Below, one piece after another: positions 28,541 through 38,962 of a DNA stretch of 64,000 nucleotides. The notes under the pieces were generated by a model. It worked only from the letters and a program-made list of their open reading frames with translations. It was not told where the DNA came from and did not search any database. Within the stretch, counting starts at the first letter, position 1. The number at the start of each line of letters is the position of its first letter. The position numbers were made by a program, and so were the translations under genes. This DNA comes from Erwinia billingiae Eb661. GTDB taxonomy: Bacteria; Pseudomonadota; Gammaproteobacteria; Enterobacterales; Enterobacteriaceae. Where the stretch lies: contig NC_014306.1 of assembly GCF_000196615.1 (NCBI RefSeq), positions 5,036,168 to 5,100,167 on the forward strand, given 5' to 3'.

Positions 28541-29932
28541 TCAGGAAGATAATGTTCTGATTAGATTTGAGAAATCTTCTTTAATATCGTGACTTTCTTC
28601 ACGCAGCTGCTCGATTTTACGACAGGCATGCAGCACCGTGGTATGGTCACGACCCCCGAAAGCATCACCGATTTCCGGTAAACTGTGGTTGGTCAATTCT
28701 TTCGCCATTGCCATCGCCATCTGGCGTGGGCGGGCCACCGAGCGGGAACGCCGCTTGGAGAGCAAATCAGCCACTTTGATTTTGTAATACTCTGCCACTG
28801 TCTTCTGGATGTTGTCGATGGTGACCAACTTCTCCTGAAGTGCCAGCAGATCGCGCAGAGCTTCCCGCACAAAATCAATGGTAATCGCCCGGCCGGTAAA
28901 GTTGGCGTTGGCAATCACGCGGTTCAACGCGCCTTCTAACTCACGCACGTTGGATCGTAAACGCTTGGCAATAAAGAAAGCCACTTCACCCGGCAGGCGG
29001 ATGTCGTTTTCATCGGCTTTTTTCATCAGGATCGCCACGCGCGTTTCCAGTTCTGGCGGCTCGATCGCCACGGTCAGTCCCCAGCCAAAGCGCGACTTCA
29101 GACGATCTTCCACACCGTTGATCTCTTTCGGATAGCGATCCGAGGTCAGAATGATCTGCTGGTTGCCTTCCAGCAACGCATTAAAGGTGTGGAAAAACTC
29201 TTCCTGAGATCGTTCTTTATTGGCAAAGAACTGAATGTCATCGATCAGCAACGCATCGACCGAACGGTAGTAGCGTTTGAACTCTTCAATGGCGTTGTTC
29301 TGCAGCGCCTTGACCATGTCCTGTACAAAGCGCTCGGAGTGCATGTAAACCACTTTGGCATTGGGTTTACGCGCCATGATGCCGTTACCTACCGCGTGCA
29401 ACAGGTGGGTTTTACCCAGACCGGTGCCGCCATAGAGGAATAAAGGGTTATAAGCGCCGCCAGGATTGTCCGCCACCTGACGCGCAGCCGCACGGGCTAA
29501 CTGGTTTGATTTACCTTCAACGAAGTTATCAAAGTTGTGCTTGGTGTTGACGTTCGAGCGGTAAGAGAGCTCCGCCGGTGCCGGCATGCTGTCCCAGCTT
29601 GGGCGGGTATGCACGGGGCGCGAACCCTGCACCGGTGCACTGGCATGGGCGCTGGCCATCACCGGCTGGCTGATCTGGCGTGTCACCGGCTTGCTGCCCA
29701 CTTCAAAACGCAGCAACGGCACATCCGTACCGCAGAAATCATTCAGCAGGCCATTAATATTATTGAGGTATTTATCCCGAACCCAATCGAGTACAAACCG
29801 GTTTGGTGCATACAAGGCCAACGTGTTGTCGTTCAATTCGGCCTGCAGTGGGCGTATCCACATGCTGAATTCGGTGGCAGGTAGTTCATCCTGCAAACGG
29901 GCAAGACACTGTTGCCATAGCGTAAGTGACAC
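28541..29932 (-). CDS. dnaA: Chromosomal replication initiator DnaA
   Basis: DnaA is the AAA+ initiator that binds oriC and melts the origin. The GTG at 29932 is chosen because it gives the E. coli N terminus (MSLTLWQQC) and follows GGAG at 6-base spacing; an in-frame GTG four codons upstream is less likely. The resulting 463 aa show the DnaB/DiaA-binding N domain, a variable linker (residues ~90-130), Walker A GGTGLGKT, Walker B LLIDDIQF, and the C-terminal signature [15 protein letters not shown]. It is divergent from rpmH, with a SeqA/DnaA-type control region between. Confidence 0.99.
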   Translation of the reverse strand: MSLTLWQQCLARLQDELPATEFSMWIRPLQAELNDNTLALYAPNRFVLDWVRDKYLNNINGLLNDFCGTDVPLLRFEVGSKPVTRQISQPVMASAHASAPVQGSRPVHTRPSWDSMPAPAELSYRSNVNTKHNFDNFVEGKSNQLARAAARQVADNPGGAYNPLFLYGGTGLGKTHLLHAVGNGIMARKPNAKVVYMHSERFVQDMVKALQNNAIEEFKRYYRSVDALLIDDIQFFANKERSQEEFFHTFNALLEGNQQIILTSDRYPKEINGVEDRLKSRFGWGLTVAIEPPELETRVAILMKKADENDIRLPGEVAFFIAKRLRSNVRELEGALNRVIANANFTGRAITIDFVREALRDLLALQEKLVTIDNIQKTVAEYYKIKVADLLSKRRSRSVARPRQMAMAMAKELTNHSLPEIGDAFGGRDHTTVLHACRKIEQLREESHDIKEDFSNLIRTLSS

Positions 29933-30138
29933 GGCGGACTCCACTCGAAAAAATTCGATAAGAAAAAAGGCGCTGAAGCGATAAATTCATCATTGTTGAC
30001 GCATGCAGATGACGCACATACGAACCGCTGTCCGCGGTTATCCCGCCATCGATCGACCCGGAGGATCGCAAACGGAAGGGCGGATCATAGCGTAAAGCGA
30101 AGCAGAGATCTTCACTTTCTACACAGTTTTGATCCAAT

Positions 30139-30147
30139 TTATCCACA
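30139..30147 (+). promoter_or_regulatory. DnaA box
   Basis: TTATCCACA is a perfect high-affinity DnaA box, located ~200 bases upstream of dnaA. It fits DnaA autoregulation as in E. coli. Confidence 0.85.
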
Positions 30148-30288
30148 GGCCATCGCTGCGGGGATAAGTTTACGCTCTCGTGCTCAAAAGGCATTCAGGA
30201 TCGTCTGCATTCATCGAATTTTAAAGCGCCCGTCACGTTATTGTCGCAAGCCTGATGTAAGGGATCGCAAGAAGATCCTGAACGATCC

Positions 30289-30316
30289 TTGCGCTTTATA
30301 GCAGAGGCCGTATAAT
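30289..30316 (+). promoter_or_regulatory. Candidate upstream rpmH promoter
   Basis: TTGCGC (30289-30294) and TATAAT (30311-30316) are separated by 16 bases. The consensus -10 makes this a plausible distal promoter for rpmH-rnpA. Confidence 0.55.
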
Positions 30317-30405
30317 TCTCGCCCCGACGCGTAGCGCTCTGGCCCGTACCGGCTGGTTTTGCGGTCGACCGGGACATCCAGACGCGGCTTTTAACGCGAA
30401 GTAAA

Positions 30406-30434
30406 TTGACTCCGGACTGTACAATTATTACAAT
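30406..30434 (+). promoter_or_regulatory. rpmH sigma-70 promoter
   Basis: TTGACT (30406-30411) and TACAAT (30429-30434) are separated by 17 bases, about 100 bases before the rpmH ATG. It should be a strong promoter, as expected for a ribosomal protein gene. Confidence 0.75.
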
Positions 30435-30524
30435 CCCGCCTCTTTATTAAAGACACACACTGAGGCGTCGGTCGGTTTTCTGACCATCAAAACGCGTCAC
30501 CCAGTGAAAATTTTCCAAGTTTAG

Positions 30525-30677
<153 letters not shown>

Positions 30678-30694
30678 TAAAAGCTAACCGCTCA

Positions 30695-31054
30695 GTGGTT
30701 AAGCTCGCATTTCCCAGGGAGTTACGTTTGTTAACTCCCACTCATTTCACTTTCGTCTTCCAGCAGCCACAAAGAGCTGGCACGCCGCAAATTACTATTC
30801 TCGGCCGCCTGAACTCGCTGGGGCATCCCCGCATCGGTCTTACCGTCGCAAAAAAACACGTCAAACGCGCGCATGAACGCAACCGGATCAAGAGATTGAC
30901 CCGCGAGAGTTTTCGCCTGCGTCAACATGAACTTCCAGCAATGGATTTCGTGATCGTGGCGAAAAAAGGCGTGGCTGACCTGGATAACCGTGCGCTGACG
31001 GAAGCGTTGGAGAAACTATGGCGTCGTCACTGTCGCCTGGCTCGCGGCTCCTGA
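30695..31054 (+). CDS. rnpA: Ribonuclease P protein component
   Basis: RnpA is the protein cofactor that helps RNase P RNA bind pre-tRNA leaders. The 119-aa length equals E. coli RnpA and the sequence is nearly identical to it. The RNR motif is in [17 protein letters not shown]. The start is GTG at 30695, as in E. coli. Its 3' end overlaps yidD by 37 bases. Confidence 0.99.
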   Translation: MVKLAFPRELRLLTPTHFTFVFQQPQRAGTPQITILGRLNSLGHPRIGLTVAKKHVKRAHERNRIKRLTRESFRLRQHELPAMDFVIVAKKGVADLDNRALTEALEKLWRRHCRLARGS

Positions 31055-31275
31055 TAGCGGTCATCCGCGTGTATCAACGCGCGATTAGTCCGCTTTTAGG
31101 ACCCCACTGTCGCTTCCATCCCACCTGTTCTCAATACGGTATTGAGGCATTGCGCAGGTTTGGGGTGATAAAAGGCAGTTGGTTAACGATGAAACGCGTA
31201 TTAAAATGCCACCCCTTGAACCCGGGTGGCGACGATCCGGTGCCGCCAAAAACCGACGATAACAGAGAACATTAA
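31018..31275 (+). CDS. yidD: Membrane protein insertion efficiency factor YidD
   Basis: This 85-aa protein has the family pattern [19 protein letters not shown] followed by [10 protein letters not shown], with paired cysteines. YidD sits at the inner membrane and aids YidC-dependent insertion. It overlaps the end of rnpA and stops 2 bases before yidC, so the three are translationally linked. Confidence 0.97.
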   Translation: MASSLSPGSRLLIAVIRVYQRAISPLLGPHCRFHPTCSQYGIEALRRFGVIKGSWLTMKRVLKCHPLNPGGDDPVPPKTDDNREH

Positions 31276-31277
31276 CG

Positions 31278-32924
31278 ATGGATTCGCAACGCAATCTTTT
31301 TCTCATCGCTTTTCTGTTCGTGTCTTTTATGATCTGGCAAGCCTGGCAGACGGACCACGCTCCGCAGCCTGTGCAGACTCAGACCACACAAAACACGACC
31401 AGCGCAGCCGGTGATGCCGCAAACCAGGGCGTACCTGCCAGCGGACAGGGCAAAACGATCACCGTTAAGACTGATGTCCTGACATTACATATCAACACCC
31501 GTGGTGGCGATATCGAGCAGGCACAGCTGCTGACTTACCCGGATAAACTGGGTTCTTCTCAGCCATTCCAGCTGCTGGAAACCAACCCAGGTTTTCTGTA
31601 TCAGGCTCAGAGCGGTCTGACCGGTCGTAACGGCCCGGACAACCCGGCTAACGGCGCGCGTCCACTGTTCACCACCACTCAGGATAGCTTTGAGATGGCG
31701 GACGGCCAGAGCGAACTGCGTATCCCGATGACCTACACTGCGGAAAACGGCGCAACCTACACCAAAACCTTCGTACTGAAGCGCGGTGAGTTTGCGATCA
31801 ACGTGGATTATCAGGTTAACAACACCACCCAGCAGCCGCTGGAAATGGCGATGTTCGGTCAGCTGAAGCAGACCATCGACCTGCCAAAACACCGCGATAC
31901 CGGCAGTAATAATTTTGCGTTGCACACTTTCCGTGGCGCGGCTTACTCCAGCAGTGAGACCAACTACGAGAAGTACAAGTTTGATAAAATCAGCGATAAC
32001 GAAAACCTGAGCACCACCACCAACAACGGTTGGGTGGCGATGCTTCAGCAATACTTCGCGACGGCCTGGGTGCCACGCACCAACGGCACCAATACGCTTT
32101 ACACCAGTAACCTGGGTAACGGTATTGCGGCTATCGGCTACAAATCTGCACCGGTCACTATCGCCCCTGGCGCGCAGCAGAATCTGGCTGCCACCCTGTG
32201 GGTTGGACCGGAAATTCAGGACAAGATGGCCGCTATCGCGCCGCATCTGGACCTGACCGTGGATTATGGCTGGTTGTGGTTTATCTCGCAGCCGCTGTTC
32301 AAACTGCTGAAATTCCTGCACAGCTTTATCGGTAACTGGGGCTTCTCCATTATCGTTATCACCTTTATCGTTCGTGGCATCATGTACCCGCTGACTAAAG
32401 CGCAGTACACCTCCATGGCGAAAATGCGCATGCTGCAGCCGAAGATTCAGGCAATGCGTGAGCGTATCGGTGAAGATAAGCAGCGTATGAGCCAGGAAAT
32501 GATGGCGCTGTACAAAGCAGAGAAAGTGAACCCATTGGGTGGCTGTCTGCCGCTGGTTATCCAGATGCCAATCTTCCTGGCGCTGTATTACATGCTGATG
32601 GGCTCGATTGAACTGCGTCATGCGCCGTTTGCACTGTGGATCCATGACCTGTCTGCACAGGACCCGTACTACATCCTGCCGATCCTGATGGGCGTAACGA
32701 TGTTCTTCATTCAGAAGATGTCGCCGACCACCGTGACCGACCCGATGCAGCAGAAGATCATGACCTTTATGCCGGTGATCTTCACCGTGTTCTTCCTGTG
32801 GTTCCCGTCTGGTCTGGTGCTGTACTACATCGTCAGTAACCTGGTCACCATTATCCAGCAGCAGCTGATTTATCGCGGCCTGGAAAAACGTGGCTTACAC
32901 AGCCGTGACAAGAAGAAAGCATAA
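31278..32924 (+). CDS. yidC: Membrane protein insertase YidC
   Basis: YidC has 548 aa, as in E. coli. An N-terminal signal-anchor helix (about residues 4-20) is followed by a large periplasmic beta-supersandwich domain to about residue 340, then five conserved helices. The hydrophilic-groove arginine is in [10 protein letters not shown] (Arg366 by alignment). The tail is basic. YidC inserts membrane proteins alone or with SecYEG, including F0 subunit c, encoded by atpE in this window. Confidence 0.99.
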   Translation: MDSQRNLFLIAFLFVSFMIWQAWQTDHAPQPVQTQTTQNTTSAAGDAANQGVPASGQGKTITVKTDVLTLHINTRGGDIEQAQLLTYPDKLGSSQPFQLLETNPGFLYQAQSGLTGRNGPDNPANGARPLFTTTQDSFEMADGQSELRIPMTYTAENGATYTKTFVLKRGEFAINVDYQVNNTTQQPLEMAMFGQLKQTIDLPKHRDTGSNNFALHTFRGAAYSSSETNYEKYKFDKISDNENLSTTTNNGWVAMLQQYFATAWVPRTNGTNTLYTSNLGNGIAAIGYKSAPVTIAPGAQQNLAATLWVGPEIQDKMAAIAPHLDLTVDYGWLWFISQPLFKLLKFLHSFIGNWGFSIIVITFIVRGIMYPLTKAQYTSMAKMRMLQPKIQAMRERIGEDKQRMSQEMMALYKAEKVNPLGGCLPLVIQMPIFLALYYMLMGSIELRHAPFALWIHDLSAQDPYYILPILMGVTMFFIQKMSPTTVTDPMQQKIMTFMPVIFTVFFLWFPSGLVLYYIVSNLVTIIQQQLIYRGLEKRGLHSRDKKKA

Positions 32925-33005
32925 GTTTCACTAAAAGATGCTTCACCCGGAGGATTTCTCATTGCAGCCAATACGCGGGCAGTGAGAAAGAGGAAGGGTG
33001 TACTA

Positions 33006-33035
33006 TAAGGCGGTCACTGACCGCCTTATTTTTTT
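33006..33035 (+). terminator. Terminator of the rpmH-rnpA-yidD-yidC operon
   Basis: TAAGGCGGT (33006-33014) pairs with ACCGCCTTA (33020-33028), followed by seven T's. It separates yidC from mnmE. Confidence 0.9.
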
Positions 33036-33056
33036 GCCAAAAAAAGAGAGCCGAAT

Positions 33057-34421
33057 ATGAGTCATAGCGAGACTATCGTCGCCCAGGCGACGCCGCCAGG
33101 CCGCGGTGGTGTGGGCATCCTGCGCATTTCCGGCAGCAAAGCCGCTGAGGTTGCTCAGGCACTGCTGGGCAAGCTGCCTAAACCCCGCTACGCCGACTAT
33201 CTGCCCTTCCGTGATACCGACGGGAAAGCGCTGGACCAGGGCATTGCGCTGTGGTTCCCAGGCCCGAACTCCTTTACCGGCGAAGATGTGCTGGAACTGC
33301 AGGGTCATGGCGGCCCGGTGATCCTCGACCTGCTGCTTAAGCGCATTGTCGCCATGCCTGGCCTGCGTATCGCCCGTCCCGGCGAATTCTCAGAACGCGC
33401 CTTCCTCAATGACAAGCTGGACCTCGCGCAGGCTGAGGCGATTGCCGACCTGATTGATGCCAGTTCTGAACAGGCGGCGCGCTCGGCGCTGAACTCCCTT
33501 CAGGGGGCGTTTTCGCTGCGCGTTAACCATCTTGTGGAAGCACTTACTCACCTGCGAATCTACGTCGAAGCGGCTATCGACTTCCCTGATGAGGAGATCG
33601 ACTTCCTGTCAGACGGCAAAATCGAAGCGCAGCTGGAACAGGTGATTGCCGATCTGGATGGCGTGCGGGCCGAAGCGCGTCAGGGCAGCCTGCTGCGGGA
33701 AGGCATGAAGGTGGTGATCGCCGGTCGCCCCAATGCCGGTAAGTCCAGCCTGCTGAATGCGCTGGCAGGCCGTGAGGCGGCGATTGTGACCGATATCGCC
33801 GGTACCACCCGCGACGTGCTGCGCGAGCACATCCATATTGACGGTATGCCGCTGCATATCATTGATACCGCCGGACTGCGCGAAGCCAGCGACGAAGTTG
33901 AGCGCATCGGCATCGAACGTGCGTGGAACGAGATCGAACAGGCAGATCGCGTGCTGTTTATGGTTGATGGCACCACCACCGGCGCCACCGAGCCTGCCGA
34001 AATATGGCCAGATTTTATTGCCCGTTTACCCGCGACTCTGCCGATCACCGTGGTGCGTAACAAAGCCGACGTCACCGGCGAGGCGCAAGGTCTGACGGAA
34101 GTGAATGGCCACTCACTTATTCGCCTGTCGGCCCGCACCGGCGACGGCATTGACGTGCTGCGCAACCATCTGAAAGAGAGCATGGGCTTCTCCGGCAACA
34201 TGGAAGGCGGCTTCCTGGCGCGTCGTCGTCACCTGCAGGCGCTTGAGTTAGCAGCTACTCACTTACTCCAGGGAAGAGAGCAGCTGCTGGGCGCCCGTGC
34301 TGGCGAACTGCTGGCGGAAGAACTGAGAGTGGCGCAACAGGCGTTAAGCGAAATCACCGGCGAGTTTACCTCCGATGATTTGCTGGGCCGCATCTTCTCC
34401 AGCTTCTGCATCGGTAAATAA
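33057..34421 (+). CDS. mnmE: tRNA modification GTPase MnmE
   Basis: MnmE works with MnmG (also in this window) to add the cmnm5 group to U34 of several tRNAs, using methylene-tetrahydrofolate. The 454 aa equal the E. coli length. There is an N-terminal folate-binding domain, a helical domain, and an inserted G domain with [22 protein letters not shown] and NKAD. The C-terminal catalytic-cysteine tail is CIGK. It has its own terminator. In E. coli tnaCAB follows; here it does not. Confidence 0.99.
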   Translation: MSHSETIVAQATPPGRGGVGILRISGSKAAEVAQALLGKLPKPRYADYLPFRDTDGKALDQGIALWFPGPNSFTGEDVLELQGHGGPVILDLLLKRIVAMPGLRIARPGEFSERAFLNDKLDLAQAEAIADLIDASSEQAARSALNSLQGAFSLRVNHLVEALTHLRIYVEAAIDFPDEEIDFLSDGKIEAQLEQVIADLDGVRAEARQGSLLREGMKVVIAGRPNAGKSSLLNALAGREAAIVTDIAGTTRDVLREHIHIDGMPLHIIDTAGLREASDEVERIGIERAWNEIEQADRVLFMVDGTTTGATEPAEIWPDFIARLPATLPITVVRNKADVTGEAQGLTEVNGHSLIRLSARTGDGIDVLRNHLKESMGFSGNMEGGFLARRRHLQALELAATHLLQGREQLLGARAGELLAEELRVAQQALSEITGEFTSDDLLGRIFSSFCIGK

Positions 34422-34426
34422 ATCAA

Positions 34427-34453
34427 AGGGGAAACGCAGGTTTCCCCTCTTTT
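34427..34453 (+). terminator. Terminator of mnmE
   Basis: AGGGGAAAC (34427-34435) pairs with GTTTCCCCT (34440-34448), loop GCAG, followed by CTTTTCT. Confidence 0.85.
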
Positions 34454-34603
34454 CTCTGCAAAACGTCCAATGCTGCTCAGCTAGCGCCAAAAACATGATC
34501 TTAATCTGAAAGTCTGCACTTCCACGTAAAGTGAGGTGATATTTGCTAAGAAAATTCTTACAATAGCCCCGATGATTTTCCGACCATTTTCACGGAGCGA
34601 CAG

Positions 34604-35344
34604 ATGGCCAGTCATTTTGCACGCCGCACCCTTACCCAGGGTCTCCCCTCGGTACAGCGACTCTCACAACCCCTGCTTGATTTCTCCAGCACGCTGGCTG
34701 AAAAGCGCCGTGTGCGTTATCTGGCAGCCCGCGCGTTGCTGGCTGACCTGATGCTGCGCGTTTATGGCCTTTCACAGCTGCCGGAAATGACGCTCAGCGA
34801 GTGTGGCCGCCCGGTGTTTGCCGACCCCGATCTTCCTGACTTCAGCCTGGCCTATGCCGGTAACATTATTGGCGTCCTGCTGGCAGAAGAAGGCGGTCAT
34901 GCCGGGCTGGGCATTGAAATTGTCCGTGCGCACAGCAGGCAAACGCAGGAGCAGTATCTGCAAGGCCTCTCTTCCGGTGAACGCGCCTGGATTAATGCAC
35001 AGACCGACCCCAGCGAAGCCGCTATCCAGCTGTGGGCAATGCGTAAAAGCCTGATGAAGCTGACCGGGGTGAAAGAAGGCCGCAGCGAGTCATTGCGGCT
35101 GCATCCCGCCTCTGGCCGCTTACGCTCGCTGGAGTATCCCGATATTCAGGCGGTTTCCGACGTGGAACCCTTATTGATCTGGTCCTGTGCGTTGTCACCC
35201 GGCAACGAGCGTTTGCATCTTTGGGAGTCTGACGAAGAGAAGAACTGGACGCGACTGCAGGATATTCAGGTCAACAAACCGGCGATGGGCCAACGCATGC
35301 TGCGTCTGACCAGCCTGCCAGCAGAGAAAGTGTTTCAGGGATAG
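34604..35344 (+). CDS. yieE: YieE-like phosphopantetheinyl-transferase-fold protein with altered active site
   Basis: This 246-aa protein has the size, position (mnmE to adeP) and overall pattern of E. coli YieE, a predicted 4'-phosphopantetheinyl transferase. The usual signatures are degenerate. The FNxSHS motif reads FSLAYA at residues 80-85, with Tyr84 in place of His. The Mg-binding GxD reads GIE at 103-105. The WxxKEAxxK motif reads WAMRKSLMK at 144-152, lacking its Glu. It may be a non-catalytic or altered relative. GGAG precedes the ATG. The E. coli neighbour yieF is absent. Confidence 0.65.
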   Translation: MASHFARRTLTQGLPSVQRLSQPLLDFSSTLAEKRRVRYLAARALLADLMLRVYGLSQLPEMTLSECGRPVFADPDLPDFSLAYAGNIIGVLLAEEGGHAGLGIEIVRAHSRQTQEQYLQGLSSGERAWINAQTDPSEAAIQLWAMRKSLMKLTGVKEGRSESLRLHPASGRLRSLEYPDIQAVSDVEPLLIWSCALSPGNERLHLWESDEEKNWTRLQDIQVNKPAMGQRMLRLTSLPAEKVFQG

Positions 35345-35384
35345 GCACGGGAAACGCGGCGAACGCCGGCGTTGAGAAAGCCAC

Positions 35385-35404
35385 AGGCCAGCCGGAGCTG
35401 GCCT
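35385..35404. terminator. Hairpin between yieE and adeP
   Basis: AGGCCAGC (35385-35392) pairs with GCTGGCCT (35397-35404) between convergent genes. Only a short T-stretch follows, so it is a moderate candidate. Confidence 0.5.
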
Positions 35405-35415
35405 GCTTAACGCGA

Positions 35416-36729
35416 TTAATGCGCGTCGATAAACACGATTTTCAGCACAAACAGCAGCGCGACAACCACCACGCAGGGGCTGATTTCACGCCAGCGACCG
35501 GTGCCAAACTTCATCACGCAGTAAGAGATAAAGCCTAACGCAATCCCTTCGGTAATGGAGAAGCTGAAGGGCATCATCACCGCCGTGACGAAGGCCGGAA
35601 CGGCTTCGGTCAGGTCATCCCACTTCACGCGCGCCAGGCTTGAGCTCATCAGCACGCCAACATAAATCAGCGCACCCGCCGCCGCATAGGCTGGAACCAT
35701 GCCCGCCAGCGGTGACAGGAACATCACCAGCAGGAACAGGATCCCGGTCACCACCGCCATCAACCCGGTACGGCCCCCGATGGAAACACCGGATGAGCTT
35801 TCGATATAGGCCGTCACGGAAGAAGTGCCGATATAAGAACCGGCCACCGAGCTGATGCTGTCAACAAACAGCGCCTGCTTCATGCGTGGGAAGGTGCCTT
35901 TCTCATCGGTCAGACCCGCTTTATCGGTGACGCCAATCAGCGTACCGGAGGAGTCGAACAGGTTAACCAGCATAAAGGAGAAGATGATGCCGGCCATGCC
36001 AACGTTCAGCGATCCGGCCAGGTCCACCTGACCGACAATCGAGGTGATGCCGGTTGGGGCGGAGAAGACGCCGCCGTATTTCACATCACCAATCGCCAGA
36101 CCAATCAGCGTAGTCACCACAATCGACACCAGCACCGCGATATGAATATTGCGGGAAGCCAGAATGGCGATAATAAAGAAGCCCAGCGCACCCAGCAGCA
36201 CGCTGTGTGAGGTCAGGTTACCGACCGCCACCAGCGTATCTTTGTTGGAAACGATGATGCCGGCATTTTTCAGGCCGATCATCGCAATAAACAGACCGAT
36301 ACCGGCGGTGATCCCCACGCGCAGGCTGGCAGGAATATTGGCAATCATCCAGTAGCGGACGCGGAAAATGGTCAGCAGCAGCAGGCCAACCGCGCCCCAG
36401 AAGATGGCGCCCATACCCACCTGCCAGGAGATGCCCATCGCACCGACCACAACGAAAGCAAAGAAGGCATTCAGGCCCATTGCCGGCGCAAGTGCCACCG
36501 GCAGGTTAGCGACCAGGCCCATCAGGATGCTGCCGAACGCGGCAATCAGACAGGTGGTGACAAACACCGCCTGGGTGTTCATGCCCGCCACACCGAGGAT
36601 CTGTGGGTTCACAAAAACGATATACACCATCGTCAGGAAAGTGGTGATACCTGCAATCACTTCGGTACGGACGGTCGTGCCGTGTTCCTGCAGTTTAAAG
36701 ATCCGCTGTAGTAGGCCTGGATTAGTCAT
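35416..36729 (-). CDS. adeP: Adenine/purine permease AdeP (NCS2/AzgA family)
   Basis: This 437-aa protein has about 12-14 membrane helices and matches E. coli AdeP (YieG, 445 aa), a high-affinity adenine:proton symporter. Family motifs include TEVIAGITTFLTMVYIVFVNP near the start, NLPVALAPAMGLNAFFAF, and SSVTAYIESSSGVSIGGRTG with the substrate-contacting acidic residue. A PurR-like palindrome lies 85-98 bases upstream, which fits purine repression. Confidence 0.93.
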   Translation of the reverse strand: MTNPGLLQRIFKLQEHGTTVRTEVIAGITTFLTMVYIVFVNPQILGVAGMNTQAVFVTTCLIAAFGSILMGLVANLPVALAPAMGLNAFFAFVVVGAMGISWQVGMGAIFWGAVGLLLLTIFRVRYWMIANIPASLRVGITAGIGLFIAMIGLKNAGIIVSNKDTLVAVGNLTSHSVLLGALGFFIIAILASRNIHIAVLVSIVVTTLIGLAIGDVKYGGVFSAPTGITSIVGQVDLAGSLNVGMAGIIFSFMLVNLFDSSGTLIGVTDKAGLTDEKGTFPRMKQALFVDSISSVAGSYIGTSSVTAYIESSSGVSIGGRTGLMAVVTGILFLLVMFLSPLAGMVPAYAAAGALIYVGVLMSSSLARVKWDDLTEAVPAFVTAVMMPFSFSITEGIALGFISYCVMKFGTGRWREISPCVVVVALLFVLKIVFIDAH

Positions 36730-36813
36730 TATGTGATTCCAAAACGGAGAAAAGTTGTCGACGGCTATCCTAACCTAAAATTCTGATTTTGGGAGCTAAC
36801 CGACAGGTTTTTT

Positions 36814-36827
36814 CGCAACCGGTTGCG
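36814..36827. promoter_or_regulatory. PurR-like operator
   Basis: CGCAACCGGTTGCG is a perfect 14-bp palindrome in the adeP-yieH divergent spacer. It differs from the PurR consensus CGCAAACGTTTGCG only at two symmetric positions. Repression of adeP by PurR is known in E. coli, so this is the expected site. Confidence 0.7.
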
Positions 36828-36939
36828 CCGCGTTTTACAGACGTTCACAACCACTAACTGGAATTGACATTTCTCAGTCGCAATTCCGCCGCAGGTAAGT
36901 CAAAGTGGAGCGACCGTAAAAAAACTCAGGGAGACACCG

Positions 36940-37602
36940 ATGACTGTTGGCTGTGTATTTTTTGATTGCGACGGAACGCTGGTGGACAGTGAACTGCTTT
37001 GTACCCAGGCCTACGTGAATACCTTCGCGCAGTTTGGCGGCGACCTTTCACTGCAGGAGATGTTTGAAAAGTACAAAGGCGTCAAGCTGTACGACATTAT
37101 TGCCGAGGTGTGCGCCGGGCATCATCTCAGCGTCAGCAAAGAGGAGTTCGAACCGGCATACCGCAAAGAAGTGGCGCGGCTGTTCGATCTGGAACTGAAG
37201 CCGATCGCCGGCGCAAAAGCGCTGCTTGAGCAGATCACCGTGCCGATGTGCGTGGTATCCAACGGGACGGTGCCAAAAATGCAGCACTCGCTGGGGCTGA
37301 CGGAGATGCTGCCGTGGTTTACCGATCGCCTTTACAGCGGCTATGACATTGGCAGCTGGAAACCCGATCCGGAGTTGATGTACCACGCCGCCCGCGAGAT
37401 GAACGTTCCCATCGGGCAGTGCATTCTGATTGATGACTCGGAAGCGGGAGCGAAGGCCGGTATTGCGGCAGGCATTCCGGTGTTTTACTTCTGCGCGGAT
37501 GCGCATAATAAGCCGCTGGATCACCCTTTGGTCACCCCTTTCACCGAGATGGCCGAACTGCCTGCACTGTGGCGGGCAAAAGGCTGGAACATCACCCGCT
37601 AA
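36940..37602 (+). CDS. yieH: HAD phosphatase YieH (6-phosphogluconate phosphatase type)
   Basis: This 220-aa HAD hydrolase (E. coli YieH 221 aa) has motif I FFDCDGTLVDSE (nucleophile Asp9, acid Asp11), motif II VVSNGT, Lys in SWKPDPELM, and motif IV LIDDSEAGA. E. coli YieH dephosphorylates 6-phosphogluconate and related compounds. GGGAG precedes the ATG. It is divergent from adeP. Confidence 0.92.
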   Translation: MTVGCVFFDCDGTLVDSELLCTQAYVNTFAQFGGDLSLQEMFEKYKGVKLYDIIAEVCAGHHLSVSKEEFEPAYRKEVARLFDLELKPIAGAKALLEQITVPMCVVSNGTVPKMQHSLGLTEMLPWFTDRLYSGYDIGSWKPDPELMYHAAREMNVPIGQCILIDDSEAGAKAGIAAGIPVFYFCADAHNKPLDHPLVTPFTEMAELPALWRAKGWNITR

Positions 37603-37608
37603 GCGGCG

Positions 37609-37634
37609 TCAGGGGCGAATCTCTTCGCCCCTGA
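37609..37634. terminator. Hairpin between yieH and the MFS gene
   Basis: TCAGGGGCGAA (37609-37619) pairs perfectly with TTCGCCCCTGA (37624-37634), loop TCTC. It lies between convergent genes; no strong T-run is seen. Confidence 0.6.
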
Positions 37635-37639
37635 GCAAT

Positions 37640-38875
37640 TCAGCCAATCGCGCCCAGCGAATCCTCCGTGCCCTGCTTTTTAGGCAACAGGAACAGGGTG
37701 GCGAAGATATCCAGCAGGTAAATCAGCGCCAGCAGGGTAATTGCGGCGGTAAACGACAGGTGGATCACCAGCAGACCAATCACCAGTGGGCCAAAGCCGC
37801 CCACGCCACGGCCGAGGTTGAACAACACGTTCTGCGCCGTTGCCCGCACCTTCGCCGGGTAGGTGTCCGAAATCAGAGCACCGTAACCGCCAATCATCCC
37901 GTTCACAAACATCCCCATCACCGCACCGGTAAACAGCATCACGGTCGGGTCGCGCAGCTGCGCATACACGATCACCATAATCACCGCACCAAACTGGTAA
38001 AGCAGGAAAATCTTCCAGCGCGCGAAGCGGTCCGCCAGCACGCCAAACAGCCAGATGCCAAAGGTCATGCCGATCACCGTCACCGCTGTCCACAGCCCTG
38101 ACTTGGTCAGTGAGAAGCCGAAATTGCTGGAAAGGTAGCTTGGCATCCAGATCATCAGGCCGTAATAGCCAAAATTCTGCACCGAGCAGAGGATGAAAAT
38201 CCCCAGACTGGCTTTGGCGGTCGCGCGATCCTTGACCAGCAGCTTAAGCCTTGCTGAGAACGAAAGGCCCTGATTCACATCCACATGTTGGGTAAATCCC
38301 GCCGGTTCGCCCATGCCACGGCGGATAATAAAGGAGGCGAAAGCCGGCAGTAACCCGACCAGGAACATGCCGCGCCAGCCAATGTAGCCCAGCAGGAACG
38401 GGGTGATAAATGCCGCCAGTAACACGCCCAGCTGCCAGCCGATACCGACCCAGGCCGACGCGCGGTTACGCTTGTTGGCAGGCCAGGCTTCGGCAATCAG
38501 CGCCATGCCAATGCCGAATTCCCCGCCCAGCCCGACGCCCGCTAAGGTGCGGTAGGCCAGCAGATCCCAGTAACCCTGCGCCACCGCGCACAGGCCAGTG
38601 AACACCGAGAACATCAGGATGGTATAGGTCAGTACGCGGATGCGTCCAAAGCGATCGCTCAGGTGGCCGAAGATAATGCCGCCGAGTACCGCGCCAATCA
38701 GCGTCCAGGTCACCAGCGAACCCGCCTGCGAAGGGCTGAGCGCCAGTGAAATCGAGATGGCGGGCAGCATAAAGCCCAGAATCAGCAGATCGAAGCCGTC
38801 CATTGCATAGCCGCTGATCGCCGCCAGCATGGCCTTACCTGGAGTAGCGCCCTTTACGGGCGTCTTTGAAATCAT
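37640..38875 (-). CDS. MFS transporter, SHS/AAHS-like carboxylate porter
   Basis: This 411-aa protein has 12 predicted helices. Helix 1 carries the family motif GYAMDGFDLLILGFMLP, and the 2-3 loop GHLSDRFGRIRVL. These features match sugar-porter-related SHS/AAHS carriers (NanT, ShiA and lactate-type). The ATG at 38875 follows AGGGAA and is preferred to a start 54 bases upstream. It has no operon partner. An organic acid or aromatic acid substrate is likely but unknown. Confidence 0.85.
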   Translation of the reverse strand: MISKTPVKGATPGKAMLAAISGYAMDGFDLLILGFMLPAISISLALSPSQAGSLVTWTLIGAVLGGIIFGHLSDRFGRIRVLTYTILMFSVFTGLCAVAQGYWDLLAYRTLAGVGLGGEFGIGMALIAEAWPANKRNRASAWVGIGWQLGVLLAAFITPFLLGYIGWRGMFLVGLLPAFASFIIRRGMGEPAGFTQHVDVNQGLSFSARLKLLVKDRATAKASLGIFILCSVQNFGYYGLMIWMPSYLSSNFGFSLTKSGLWTAVTVIGMTFGIWLFGVLADRFARWKIFLLYQFGAVIMVIVYAQLRDPTVMLFTGAVMGMFVNGMIGGYGALISDTYPAKVRATAQNVLFNLGRGVGGFGPLVIGLLVIHLSFTAAITLLALIYLLDIFATLFLLPKKQGTEDSLGAIG

Positions 38876-38962
38876 GAGTGTTCCCTGCCAGAAATAAAGT
38901 GCGGCAAGTATAAGTAGGCAGGCGGTCACATTCCAGACGAAAAGTCGCCGGCAGGATCAACG

